Source of the DNA: Marinoscillum furvescens DSM 4134 | Lineage (GTDB): Bacteria > Bacteroidota > Bacteroidia > Cytophagales > Cyclobacteriaceae | Assembly (NCBI RefSeq): GCF_003386095.1 | Contig: NZ_QREG01000017.1 | Location: forward strand, 1-64,000 | Length of the DNA: 64,000 nt | Reading direction: 5' to 3' | Made by a program: the position numbers and the translations under genes | The notes under the pieces: model-generated | Seen by the model: the letters and a program-made list of their open reading frames with translations, nothing else | Told to the model about the DNA's origin: nothing | Database searches by the model: none | Shown: in pieces, positions 42,301-50,098 of the stretch | How positions within the stretch are numbered: position 1 is the first letter of the stretch | Layout: each line of letters opens with the position of its first letter

Positions 42301-45300
42301 TTCCTGAGGGGCAAAGCCAGCAAGCCATTGTGCGATTTAGCCCGATAGAAATAGGCTTTGTGGAGTCAAATGTAGAGGTGGTCATTCGTGATGCTCGTAA
42401 TGAACGTATCTATGAAGCTATTCCGGTGAGTGGCAATGGGTATGAACCTCCCGTAGTGGAAATTGGTGGGCTTACCTTTGAGGGAGATCGGTTCATCAGA
42501 GAGGGCAATATCAAGACCCTGATGGGCAATGTGCATGTTGGTGATCTGGAGCTTGGAGAAGAGGTGGCTATAGACCTGGTAAATCAAACCATCTCGGGTG
42601 ATGGTGATGTGCAAGTGACCGGAGTGCCCGCTAATGGAGCCCTGGCAGGGGGTACTGTAAAGCTCCGCACAGGAGGGTTCTTTTACCATGTAAATGGGAA
42701 TGACAATTCACTAAGCCTTTCAGCCAATAAAAAGAAGGGTAAGGATTTCTTTGAGGTGATCGGACTTACCATGGAGATCAATGATCTGAAAATCAATGAA
42801 AAAGGGGTCTGTGCAGGTGGAGGCTTGTCGTTGCCTGAAATAGTATTTGGGCCGGATGCTGGTTTTAAGTTGGACAATGTTTTGATTTCGAAAAGTGACG
42901 GCATTGACATTGCTGGCACCTTCAATTTCGAGTCTCCAGTAACTATTTATGAGGCCTTTTCACTCGAATCTGTAGAAGTGTCCTTTGATTCGTTCAAAGA
43001 ATGCTTTACGGGCAAAGGCACCCTGGCAACCCAGGGAGTAGCATTCGAAATGAGTATTGATGCCGAAGTGATCCTGAAAAAAGGAGGGCTGGATGGCGTA
43101 GCACTTGAAGTAGAGACCATGCCAGGAGTACCTCTTGGTCAGTCGGGCTTCGCACTTGCAGGTGGCAATGGAGCCATCAAAGGTCTTCGTGTGCCTCCAG
43201 TATCCATGGCGCTTGGGGTAGACCTTATCCCGGTTGCTCCAGGCTTGCACAAATTGGTTCGGTTCAACAATGTAGGCTTTGAGTACACCTTTGGAAACTC
43301 TCTAGAAGCAGGAGGAACCATGCAGCTCTATGGTATGGATGTAGCCAATGCAAAAATAGCCGGTAAGAAAACGGTAATTAGTGCTGAGGCTTTCGTGGAA
43401 TTACTCGGGGTTTTTAAAGGAAATGCGCGCATAAGCATGGAGCCTTTCGGCGAAAAATTAAACCTATCGGGCAATGCGTCTTTAGCCTATACGATCCCTG
43501 CTATGCAAGAAGGGTTTCCAGATTTTGTGCGTGGTGCGGTGAATTCTGTACTACCTATCACAGTGGCCGAGGTGAGCACTTCTTTTGATGAAAAACGAAT
43601 AACAGGTGCTGCAGTTTATCCGCCAATTCCTTTCCGATTATCTGCTACAATCACTTTGGATGACGATAAACCAAAATTGACTTTCGGCGCAGAATTTACC
43701 CTGCTCAATAATGAAAGTGGGAAAAGTAACGGTCGTTTAAGAGTGGGTGAGCTTCCATATCTGGTCGCCATGGAGCACGATGCGGAGCTGATGAGCCAAA
43801 ATCATTTGGAGGGCCAAAGTATAACAATCAATAGTCGGGTAGATCCACGGGGTAGGTCGCTTCAGCTTTCCGAAACAGTCTTTCCTTTTTCACTGACCAG
43901 TGAACATGAAGCCGTCATTATTCGGGTAGAAGGGGAAACGGAAGTTCCGAGTTTTAGCCTCCGATTGCCAACCGGTCAGGAGGTCACAGCAAGCAACGCA
44001 GAAGCGATGGGGTACGCGTATACGACTTACGAACCTGCCAATCAAGCACATATACTGATGAGTAAAACTCTGGTAGGAGACTATGAAATTGTTATTGAAG
44101 GCACGGGAAACTATCAGCTGGACATTGCTGGAGCCAGTTTTGGTCCTGGAATAGAACTTATGGATCCTGAGCACCAGGAGGAAGCAGATGAAGTGATCAT
44201 CAACTGGACGGATTCGGATCTGGATAGCGATGCTGAAATCTCACTCTTTTATGACACAGATGAGCAGGGTGCTGATGGACAGTTGATCGTGGCAGACTTG
44301 TCTGAAGATGACCCAACTGACAGCTACACCTGGGACGTGTCAGCTCTGGAAAGCGGCAATTATTATGTCTATGCCGTGATAGATGATGGAGTCAATGTGC
44401 CGGTTACGGTTTATGCTCAGCAGCCTGTAAGTATCGAGCGAGTTTCAGCAGTCGAATCGCCGGAGCTATTAACGGCCACCGGTGAGTCAGAGGGTGTTAG
44501 ACTCGAATGGAGTAAAGTAGCTGAAGCAGCCTACTATCGCCTGTACCTGGCAGAGGAAGGAGAGGTCACCAAATCGTCCAGGTCTCATCATGTAGGCAAT
44601 GATACGGTGGTAGTAATGCCAGAGCTTACGGGTGGTCGCAACTACCAGTTTGCAATCAGTGCGGTGGCGAATGGAGTAGAGTCAGAGTTGAGCAATGTGC
44701 TAAACCTCCAGTATTTGACTGCAAATAACACACCGCAAGTAGCTGTGTCAGGCATGAGAGAAGTGAAGGTAGGAGTAGCCAGCGAGCTGCAGGTTGTGGC
44801 ATCAGATGCCGATGGAGATGAGCTGGAGCTAACCCTTGTAACTGGTCCTGATGGTATGGCACTGGCCAATTCGGTATTGAGCTGGACGCCTGAGCAATCA
44901 CAGGTAGGGATGCATCGTGTGAAGCTACGGGTAAGCGATGGTCAGGTGGCTGATAGTTTGGAATTTGATATGACAGTGATCGATGAGCAAAGCTCTCGAG
45001 CAGCGATTTCTTTTGATCAAAATAGATATTACGGAACAGGAGCTCAGGTAAATGTGAATCTTCAAGATCAGGGATTAAATCAAGAGGTAACAGCTCGTGA
45101 GTCAGCTACTGTGAGTGTATTTTCTACAGAAGATCAAGAGGGCTTTACGCTCACTTTGATGGAAACCGGAGTGAATACAGGTACCTTTTCAGGTGCATAC
45201 CAATTGGGCGAAAGTACTCAGGACGGAGTGCTGGCAGTGGGTACGGCTGATACTTTGTTTATCACATACACGGATGCTTATCCGCAGGAAGAAGTACAAG

Positions 45301-45908
45301 CTATTGCTTTCTTTCAGCAATCTACTGAGACCAATGCGCTACCTACTGCCATTGAGTTGTCTAACAAGGTAGTTAGCGGGAATGTAAAAGCAGGAGATAT
45401 TGTAGGAGTGCTTTCCACTACCGATTCGGATGACGATACGCATACGTATCGGCTGGTAGCCGGTACCGGAGACGAGCACAATGCTTACTTTAAACTTGAT
45501 GGTCAGGCACTACAATGGTCGGGTGATTTGAGTTCGCTAACGTCCGCTGATTCCTTGCTGAGCATTCGGGTACGTACCCAAGATCCTAAAAACGGAATCT
45601 ATGAACAGAAATTTGAGTTGACCGTGGAGTCGATTCTAAATGCCACAGAGCCAGACAAATTACCTGAAATCAAAGCGTATCCAAACCCAACTCATGGTCG
45701 ACTGATCGTAAAAATGGATAGCCGTGATGAAGCGGTTGCGATAAGCCTAATGAACGCCAATGGAAAAACGGTGATAGACTCACGATTGGAAACCAAACGC
45801 TTTAAACACAAAGCCACTATAGATCTTGAAAACTTACCAGCGGGTATTTACTTCTTGCATGTCAAGCATCAAAATCAAGTGGTGATTAAGCGGATTGTCA
45901 AACAGTAA
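39318..45908 (+). CDS. Giant T9SS-secreted protein with choice-of-anchor D repeats
   Basis: About 2,196 residues from ATG 39318, which opens a signal peptide (FTHTLLLFTFSLLSFFASAQ); the reading from 39189 crosses the divergent promoter. About 25-1040: tandem choice-of-anchor D/HYDIN-like beta sandwiches, recognisable by repeated VTNVYVEDDTASEFSL, LGASGG-type and IYFSPKSEG motifs. About 1045-1470: a beta-rich module not recognised (see findings). About 1710-1800: a fibronectin type III domain (VRLEWSKVAEAAYYRLYLAEEG). Then Ig/cadherin-like domains (ASDADGDELELTLV, STTDSDDDTHTYRLV) and a T9SS sorting domain (EIKAYPNPTHGRLIVKM to VVIKRIVKQ). It is exported by T9SS and attached to the surface or secreted. 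Role unknown; the lack of enzyme motifs suggests adhesion or matrix formation. Confidence 0.88.
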   Translation: MKNHFTFLKASPRPVNCFTHTLLLFTFSLLSFFASAQDLVMDPSAIHLDADVNGTDSEFVDFVNNSTSDITVTNVYVEDDTASEFSLASNFNAPYTLGASGGFEGDRAFYQIYFSPKSEGSRFVKIVFETDSPESPHKFDVTATSEVPIVPDISVAFTKQPETSTVFDNHRVNEGVPDTLSATIKNAGNTDLIIDALEIAEGDNDQFVLLDTLYFPFTIGVQDSVVLGVQMNATAPISIPSPGISSISSFLKITHNDTMKTSPLEYQLKFIETAPNPETSGEWDFGSVLVGEDTTAIFTITNATNSQMDGDWVVNGLDFGQYSTAFSSTTSFPFTLGVGESQEVSVTYSAQQGLQSGQIQVEGNVSLSVDFQASGVTRELVLAIDTLDFGDVYTAQSTGQEVAEFTLEFTGGADVTITDLSISGADASYFDYFFSLPATVSADSNWPISFFPKNGTKGEKYAKVTITSNADNSPHEFIVAGNAVYPPELEAHTNQIAIQALERMTQLDTTLIISNSGSETLTINSLSLEVAEEYATQFQLVDGPATPFTLAGDDSLAINLRFAPTGDTDIYSDVVIVSNSTSATTTKIPLSAEVVYPVGVLIDADGVLIDELSFGDLSTVESLADTLYLVNKGTSNWKLGDWSVAGSSFFQVADPALVEPLDTAQLIISYDPATTGVHSAEITSSSNNFPSEITLNLTGTGIQPLLSFSQSIYVGESLIGDTLIYQQELENTSEYTATLRGATLSGVDAGYFQILNLEEAVSISEGTSYTLEIQFTPSEARVYEAQVQLVTNAVNGPLEATLTGTGTNAPKFFTPSDTVIVAEMMAGEETTLAVPVANWGTADLELKSAVLAAGSSGAFSQGADNDGFGLPKTLPGDGRDTIYVRFAPAYSGTHMGVLQIETNDQSASTNQPTYVATIYLLANVLGPKAEYDVASVTIDSAFVGKYAEKEFTITNTGQGDLTLDFLYPHPDSVFQLYYEGYETPTAPDAYTFVTIPEGQSQQAIVRFSPIEIGFVESNVEVVIRDARNERIYEAIPVSGNGYEPPVVEIGGLTFEGDRFIREGNIKTLMGNVHVGDLELGEEVAIDLVNQTISGDGDVQVTGVPANGALAGGTVKLRTGGFFYHVNGNDNSLSLSANKKKGKDFFEVIGLTMEINDLKINEKGVCAGGGLSLPEIVFGPDAGFKLDNVLISKSDGIDIAGTFNFESPVTIYEAFSLESVEVSFDSFKECFTGKGTLATQGVAFEMSIDAEVILKKGGLDGVALEVETMPGVPLGQSGFALAGGNGAIKGLRVPPVSMALGVDLIPVAPGLHKLVRFNNVGFEYTFGNSLEAGGTMQLYGMDVANAKIAGKKTVISAEAFVELLGVFKGNARISMEPFGEKLNLSGNASLAYTIPAMQEGFPDFVRGAVNSVLPITVAEVSTSFDEKRITGAAVYPPIPFRLSATITLDDDKPKLTFGAEFTLLNNESGKSNGRLRVGELPYLVAMEHDAELMSQNHLEGQSITINSRVDPRGRSLQLSETVFPFSLTSEHEAVIIRVEGETEVPSFSLRLPTGQEVTASNAEAMGYAYTTYEPANQAHILMSKTLVGDYEIVIEGTGNYQLDIAGASFGPGIELMDPEHQEEADEVIINWTDSDLDSDAEISLFYDTDEQGADGQLIVADLSEDDPTDSYTWDVSALESGNYYVYAVIDDGVNVPVTVYAQQPVSIERVSAVESPELLTATGESEGVRLEWSKVAEAAYYRLYLAEEGEVTKSSRSHHVGNDTVVVMPELTGGRNYQFAISAVANGVESELSNVLNLQYLTANNTPQVAVSGMREVKVGVASELQVVASDADGDELELTLVTGPDGMALANSVLSWTPEQSQVGMHRVKLRVSDGQVADSLEFDMTVIDEQSSRAAISFDQNRYYGTGAQVNVNLQDQGLNQEVTARESATVSVFSTEDQEGFTLTLMETGVNTGTFSGAYQLGESTQDGVLAVGTADTLFITYTDAYPQEEVQAIAFFQQSTETNALPTAIELSNKVVSGNVKAGDIVGVLSTTDSDDDTHTYRLVAGTGDEHNAYFKLDGQALQWSGDLSSLTSADSLLSIRVRTQDPKNGIYEQKFELTVESILNATEPDKLPEIKAYPNPTHGRLIVKMDSRDEAVAISLMNANGKTVIDSRLETKRFKHKATIDLENLPAGIYFLHVKHQNQVVIKRIVKQ

Positions 45909-45938
45909 GTTGAAGCGGTGCAATAACTCTTACTGTAT

Positions 45939-45970
45939 ACCGCCTGTCGTTCGGCAGGCGGTTGACTTTT
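45939..45970. terminator. Hairpin between convergent genes
   Basis: CCGCCTG/CAGGCGG stem with an 8-base loop, followed on the plus strand by GTTGACTTTT. A likely terminator of the giant gene; the T run is weak. Confidence 0.6.
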
Positions 45971-46586
45971 ATTCGTAATTGGGTATGTTAAGCCCTAAAA
46001 TGATGTCGCGCTTGCCGTAATAGACTCCATTCTCTTCAGATAGTGGTATGACACCCAAGCCGCCACGTGGGTTTTTTGCCATCAATCTCGATTTTGGAAG
46101 CAGCGGATCATCCTCAAATTCAATTTCAGCTATGTAATAATAGCGGCCATTAGGCTCTAAGATGGTCAAATGAATGTGCTGAGGGACGTTTCGCCCTGGA
46201 TAAGATGCAGGTCTGATCGTGCTAAATTGATACCGGCCATCAGCATCTGATCGCACCCAGGTTCTGAGGTTTCCATGTCTTCTGGCCCATCCCGTGTCAT
46301 CGGGATTGCTGGGGTAGATTCCATCGGCATTGGTGTGATAGATGTAAATAATTACGCCAGCGACAGGTGTTTAATCCGCGTTCATTACCTGTCCACTGAT
46401 GATACGGTTAATGTCCTGACTGCCGATAGGTAAAGTATCTGTGCTGCTAAGTTCCTTTTCGGAAAATTCCAGGACGGCCTCACATCCCTCGCAGGGTCCA
46501 CCTACAAGGTAGGGTGTTGCTTGTTTTTGGCCCTGGGTACAAGCGCTTAACCCTAATATCCAACAGATGAGTACATACTTTTTCAT
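45969..46586 (-). pseudogene. Intradiol dioxygenase-like lipoprotein, interrupted by an in-frame TAA
   Basis: The lipoprotein signal MKKYVLICWILGLSAC opens at 46586. The first part has GGPCEGCEAVLEF and ends RIISGQVMNAD before TAA at 46371-46373. In the same frame the gene continues TPVAGVIIYIYHTNADGIYP, DDTGWARRHGNLRTWVRSDADGRYQF, PQHIHLTILE and RDIILGLNIPNYE to 45969. This is the order of intradiol ring-cleavage dioxygenases (GxVxD..G.PV.GA, then YHTNADGIYP and HIH), whose iron ligands are two Tyr and two His. One stop in about 206 codons with no other damage suggests a point mutation or sequence error (GAA, CAA or AAA to TAA). If real, it yields a 71-residue stub. Confidence 0.7.
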
Positions 46587-46693
46587 ATTACGTTAAACCC
46601 ATTCCGTGTGGGTGGTTGAAAATTTTACATCAGTGGTTGGGCAAAAGGAGCTATTAAAAAGGCTAAATCCAGTGTCTTTTCTATTTTTACGGC

Positions 46694-47062
46694 ATGAGCC
46701 AAAAACTGATCCATTACCTGGTTGCCGGAGTGTTTGCCCTTTTTGCTGCATTACAACTCAATGATCCCGACCCACTGCTGTGGGTGTTGTTGTATGGAGT
46801 GGTAGCTGTGGTAGCTGTATTGAAGGTGTTTTTGGTACAAATCAGCCTGAAGCCACTTATTACCACATTCATTGTCATATTTTTAGTCTATGCAGCTACT
46901 TACGTACCCAGCTTTTTAGATTTTCTAGACAGCTCCAATAAAGGAGATCTCGTAGGTAAAATGAAAGCGTCTACTCCGTGGATAGAAGGCACCCGCGAAC
47001 TTCTCGGCCTGCTTATAGCCGTAGGAGGGTTGATCTATTTGAGGCAGTCTAAAGTGGCTTAG
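46694..47062 (+). CDS. TMEM220-like membrane protein
   Basis: One hundred and twenty-two residues with three to four membrane helices (LVAGVFALFAALQL, LLYGVVAVVAVLKVFL, ITTFIVIFLVYAATYV, GLLIAVGGLIYL). The signature LQLNDPDPLLWVLLYG after the first helix is diagnostic of the transmembrane 220 family (PF15071), found in Bacteroidota and eukaryotes with unknown function. Only one sensible ATG (46694). Convergent with the NYN gene, stops two bases apart. Located in the cytoplasmic membrane. Confidence 0.82.
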   Translation: MSQKLIHYLVAGVFALFAALQLNDPDPLLWVLLYGVVAVVAVLKVFLVQISLKPLITTFIVIFLVYAATYVPSFLDFLDSSNKGDLVGKMKASTPWIEGTRELLGLLIAVGGLIYLRQSKVA

Positions 47063-47064
47063 GA

Positions 47065-47805
47065 TTAGTCTTTGTTTCTCACGTAAATGAGTTTGTGTCG
47101 GCTTCCTTTTTGCTCACGCTGCTCCACTTCAAATTTATTGATGGCCTGAATCATCGGAGTAAGTTTTTGAAAGCCAAAATTTCGAGAGTCGAAGTTTGGT
47201 TGTTTTTTCTGTAAAAGGCTACCCACATCCCCTAGAAATGCCCAGCCATCTTCATCCGCACAATCAGATATCGTGGTGCCAATCAGTCGAATGATTTTAG
47301 CGGTGATTTTTTCATCATCGTTTTTCTTCGTTCCTGAGGATTTGTCAGTAGCGGTATCCTTTTCTGAGTTTTTCTTAAGGATTTCGATGTAAATGAAGCG
47401 ATCACAGGCCACGATAAAGGGCTCGGGAGTTTTCTTTTCGCCTATGCCCATTACCAGCATGCCGGCCTCACGCAAGCGAGTGGCCAGACGTGTGAAATCA
47501 CTGTCGCTAGATACCAGGCAAAACCCACTCACCTTACCGGAGTAGAGGATGTCCATCGCATCGATGATCATGGCCGAATCCGTAGCATTTTTTCCTGTAG
47601 TATAAGCATACTGCTGGATAGGGGTGAGCGCATTTTCCAACAGCATTGACTTCCACTTGGAAAGATTGGGCTTGGTCCAATCGCCATAGATTCTTTTGAT
47701 GGTCGGGTTGCCATACTTGGCTATCTCCTCCATCATTTCTTTTACGTGAGCGGAGGGAATGTTGTCACCGTCTATTAAGACGGCAAGATTTATGTCTTTA
47801 TTCAT
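47065..47805 (-). CDS. NYN-domain protein with C-terminal OST-HTH (LabA/DUF88-like)
   Basis: Two hundred and forty-six residues. The NYN/PIN-like nuclease core is at 1-140: LAVLIDGDNIPSAHV (first Asp), KNATDSAMIIDAMDIL and SGFCLVSSDSDFTRLATRLREAG supply the acidic residues for metal-dependent RNA cleavage. The linker EKDTATDKSSGTKKNDDEK precedes an OST-HTH/LOTUS-like domain (ITAKIIRLIGTTISDCADEDGWAFLGDVGSLLQKKQPNFDSRNFG...LIYVRN). The pairing suggests RNA recognition plus cleavage, as in the LabA family. Cytoplasmic. Precedes a small membrane gene 5 bp away on the same strand, suggesting an operon. Confidence 0.88.
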   Translation of the reverse strand: MNKDINLAVLIDGDNIPSAHVKEMMEEIAKYGNPTIKRIYGDWTKPNLSKWKSMLLENALTPIQQYAYTTGKNATDSAMIIDAMDILYSGKVSGFCLVSSDSDFTRLATRLREAGMLVMGIGEKKTPEPFIVACDRFIYIEILKKNSEKDTATDKSSGTKKNDDEKITAKIIRLIGTTISDCADEDGWAFLGDVGSLLQKKQPNFDSRNFGFQKLTPMIQAINKFEVEQREQKGSRHKLIYVRNKD

Positions 47806-47810
47806 GGCAT

Positions 47811-48059
47811 TTAAACTTGCTGGGGTGACGAAAGTTTTTGTATCAGCTTAAAACCAGAAAATACCACCCAAAAGAGGTTGACTACTACGAAAGGATAGGC
47901 TCCATTGACATAAGCATTGTAAAGTAGCAATGCAGAGCCAATGAGGTTGAGGAGTAAATAAGGATAAGATCCTGGAGTGATTTTCTGGAAAATGTTGAGG
48001 ACAAAGCCTACAAGGAGTGAGCCGGCACCTAGCCAGCCAATGAGTTCTATGATGTTCAT
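47811..48059 (-). CDS. CBU_0592-type small membrane protein
   Basis: Eighty-two residues, three hydrophobic helices (IELIGWLGAGSLLVGFVLNIF, YLLLNLIGSALLLYNAYV, PFVVVNLFWVVFSGFKLI). The GW.GA...L.g..L.. and YLLLNLIGSALL pattern is that of the CBU_0592 family, whose function is unknown. Upstream of and close to the NYN gene (5 bp), so probably in one transcript. Membrane-located, with positively charged ends. Confidence 0.75.
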   Translation of the reverse strand: MNIIELIGWLGAGSLLVGFVLNIFQKITPGSYPYLLLNLIGSALLLYNAYVNGAYPFVVVNLFWVVFSGFKLIQKLSSPQQV

Positions 48060-48076
48060 TTATAGGGTGTAGCAAT

Positions 48077-48100
48077 AAAAAAGACAGCTTACGCTGCCTT
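48077..48100 (-). terminator. Small terminator
   Basis: GGCAGC/GCTGTC stem with GTAA loop followed on the minus strand by a run of T. It ends transcription coming from 48215-48856. Confidence 0.6.
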
Positions 48101-48122
48101 GGGTTTTACATTTGTTACCGAG

Positions 48123-48167
48123 TTATTTTGGAGGAGTTACATTACCTCCTGTTACGTCAGCTTTCAT
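48123..48167 (-). CDS. Possible 14-residue peptide
   Basis: A complete start and stop enclose MKADVTGGNVTPPK on the minus strand, upstream of a terminator. DNA here also forms GGAGG/CCTCC hairpin-like pairs. There is no homology evidence; it could equally be a leader or untranslated tail of the gene at 48215. Confidence 0.2.
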   Translation of the reverse strand: MKADVTGGNVTPPK

Positions 48168-48214
48168 AATTTTAAGGGGATTTTTTTGTAATTTAATTAA
48201 TATTTAGTGGATCA

Positions 48215-48856
48215 TCAAATTCGTTTGAATGTGGCACCACTGGCAAATTCCTTTTTGTCGATAACACTCGTTTTATACGTATAGTTTTCTGTTTTGATTT
48301 TTCTTAGTCCAGTAAAACCATTTTTGCATGAAATGGTGAGGCGATAATAAGAACTGTCCTTTTTATCAGACAAAACAGAAAAAATATCTTCACCTTCCTC
48401 GATCGTATATACGATTGCAAAGGTATTGCCATTTTTCCGAGATTCAAGGTTATACATCGATGGTAAATACTCTAGATATGCGATGGTTGTAGGGATATCG
48501 TTTACTTCAACATTTCGTTTGCCGTTGTTTGCTTTTATCGGGGTTACTTTAGTGAAAATAGCCCTTACTTCGTAGGCTGCAAATAAGCTGGAATTGTAAA
48601 TTTTCAGGCGATATTTCCCATCATCATACCGTAATATTTTGGGAGATATTTCGATTATCGGTGTTAGAATGATGTAAAAGATAAAAATGATTACTGAAGT
48701 TGTAATTCCTCCAATTACTTCAGAAATAAGCCCATCTATAGAATAATCCTCATAGAAGGTAACAATTAAGTGAATGATGTATTGGCGTGAAAAGTAAAAA
48801 GCAAATAGTACAAAGACTATGATTAAACCCCTCTTCAGGTAGTTAGGTATTCTCAT
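48215..48856 (-). CDS. Hypothetical membrane protein
   Basis: Two hundred and thirteen residues, unrecognised. Helices at about 7-25 (KRGLIIVFVLFAFYFSRQYII) and 42-68 (LISEVIGGITTSVIIFIFYIILTPIIEI), then a soluble beta-rich domain of about 140 residues (YRLKIYNSSLFAAYEVRAIFTKVTPI, RLTISCKNGFTGLRKIKTENYTYKTSV). The hydrophobic N-terminus plus a soluble domain suggests an inner-membrane protein with a periplasmic or cytosolic domain. Single ATG at 48856. Located between a small membrane-protein gene and Ppx/GppA; no operon evidence. AT richness is higher than in neighbours, which may indicate acquisition. Confidence 0.6.
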   Translation of the reverse strand: MRIPNYLKRGLIIVFVLFAFYFSRQYIIHLIVTFYEDYSIDGLISEVIGGITTSVIIFIFYIILTPIIEISPKILRYDDGKYRLKIYNSSLFAAYEVRAIFTKVTPIKANNGKRNVEVNDIPTTIAYLEYLPSMYNLESRKNGNTFAIVYTIEEGEDIFSVLSDKKDSSYYRLTISCKNGFTGLRKIKTENYTYKTSVIDKKEFASGATFKRI

Positions 48857-48897
48857 TGGTGTCAGAGGTTTCTTCTTAGAAAGGGAAAATAATCAAC

Positions 48898-49803
48898 CTA
48901 ACTGTTTTTTACAAAGATTTTTCCTCTGCTCGGGTAGTACTTGTCGAACAGGTAGTAGTTGATACCGTCTTTTAGTCCTACATCTGGTACTACTATAGAC
49001 GAAGCGTTTGCAGCTAGCATAGCATGTACATAGATTTCGGATGCGGGAATGATCACATCTGCTCGATCCGGGTTGAGCTGTAGTCGGTTGAGGCGCTCTT
49101 CTAGCGTGAGGTTTCTGAGGTAATCCTGTACCCGCATTACGCTATTGAGTGACATTTTACGCTTGGCAGCCCGAGGCGATAATTCATAGATTTTATTGAT
49201 GTTGCCCCCCGTGCCTATGGCGGTTACTTTCTCTTTGTGGCCTTTGAGCTGCTCTTTCACCCACGCTTCTATTTCCTTCCAGACTTTAGGTGAGTCATGA
49301 TGCTCCAGCCGTCGTACTGACCCGATCTTGAATGACTTGGAAATCACTTTTTTTTGTTTGTAGTAAAAGTTGAGTTCCGTACTACCACCTCCCACATCTA
49401 TATGCAGATAAGTCTTATCATCCAGGTCCAGGCTGATGACTGAGTTGATCATTTCGGCCTCTTTGGCACCCGAAATGATGTTGATTTTGACTCCTGTCTC
49501 TTCGAGCGTTCGGGCAGTGAGCTCTTTGCCATTTTTGGATTCTCTCATGGCAGAGGTAGCACACCCAAAGTAGTGATCCACCTCATAGAGGTCTATTAGA
49601 TTCTTGTAGGCACCCATCAGCTTCAGGAATTTTTCCTGATTAGCTTCGGTGATATACTTATGCGTGAATACATCGTGTCCCAAACGAAGCGGAAAACGCA
49701 CGTATTGAAGTTTTTTGAAGGTTATCAGCTGCTCGTATTCGATGACTTTCGTAATCTGAAGGCGGATGGCATTGGAGCCAATATCTATAGCTGCTAGTCT
49801 CAT
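48898..49803 (-). CDS. Ppx/GppA-family exopolyphosphatase
   Basis: Three hundred and one residues of the ASKHA fold; hydrolyses polyphosphate and/or guanosine pentaphosphate. The phosphate-1 motif is RLAAIDIGSNAIRLQI, the phosphate-2 region TYLHIDVGGGSTELNFYY and the catalytic Glu lies in the FGCATSAMRESKNGKEL to SGAKEAEMI segment. TAIGTGGNINKIYEL is the third glycine-rich motif. It is a short form without the C-terminal HD domain, as is common in Bacteroidota (about 300 residues). It probably buffers phosphate and stringent-response signals in the cytoplasm. Divergent from the riboswitch-controlled metH unit. Confidence 0.92.
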   Translation of the reverse strand: MRLAAIDIGSNAIRLQITKVIEYEQLITFKKLQYVRFPLRLGHDVFTHKYITEANQEKFLKLMGAYKNLIDLYEVDHYFGCATSAMRESKNGKELTARTLEETGVKINIISGAKEAEMINSVISLDLDDKTYLHIDVGGGSTELNFYYKQKKVISKSFKIGSVRRLEHHDSPKVWKEIEAWVKEQLKGHKEKVTAIGTGGNINKIYELSPRAAKRKMSLNSVMRVQDYLRNLTLEERLNRLQLNPDRADVIIPASEIYVHAMLAANASSIVVPDVGLKDGINYYLFDKYYPSRGKIFVKNS

Positions 49804-49914
49804 TCAGAACCTCTGGTTTGGGTGATAGGAAGTTTTTTGCTCGGCCCGTAAAAATACTTTTTTCAATTTGTCATCAACTCAATTGATCAGATTTTTATTC
49901 TATGGATTGGCGTG

Positions 49915-49922
49915 TATATTTG
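49915..49922 (+). promoter_or_regulatory. Promoter -7 box of the methionine operon
   Basis: TATATTTG matches the Bacteroidota TAnnTTTG box exactly and ends 6-7 bases before the first stem of the SAM-I riboswitch, which fixes the likely transcription start near 49928. A T-rich stretch about 20 bases upstream (TTTTT) would serve as -33 element. Confidence 0.6.
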
Positions 49923-49928
49923 CAGCCA

Positions 49929-50048
49929 CATTTATCGAGAAAGGCTGAGGGACTGGGCCCTATGAAGCCTTGGCAACCTTTCCTGACATACCCCGTCAGG
50001 ATTTCGGTGCCACTTCCCATCCCGAATTTGAGTTCGGGAGAGATAAGT
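49929..50048 (+). ncRNA. SAM-I (S-box) riboswitch
   Basis: All core elements are in order: P1 left TTATCGAGA, P2 region AAGGCTGAGGGACTGGGCCC, TATGAAGCC with the TTGGCAACC binding core, P3 CCTGAC/GTCAGG, GGTGCCACTTCCCATCC, P4 around CCCGAA/TTCGGG, and P1 right AGAGATAAG. Binding of S-adenosylmethionine should shut down the downstream metH unit. No Shine-Dalgarno or terminator stem was assigned, so the mode of control is open. Confidence 0.93.
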
Positions 50049-50098
50049 GATCCACTCTTTGGTACCTTTCTCCATATAAATGTCTAAACGAGCAGAAG

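Noticed and set aside
4550-46373. Alternative genetic code with TAA as sense
   Set aside because: TAA ends many intact genes here (for example metH part 2), so the two internal TAA are local events.
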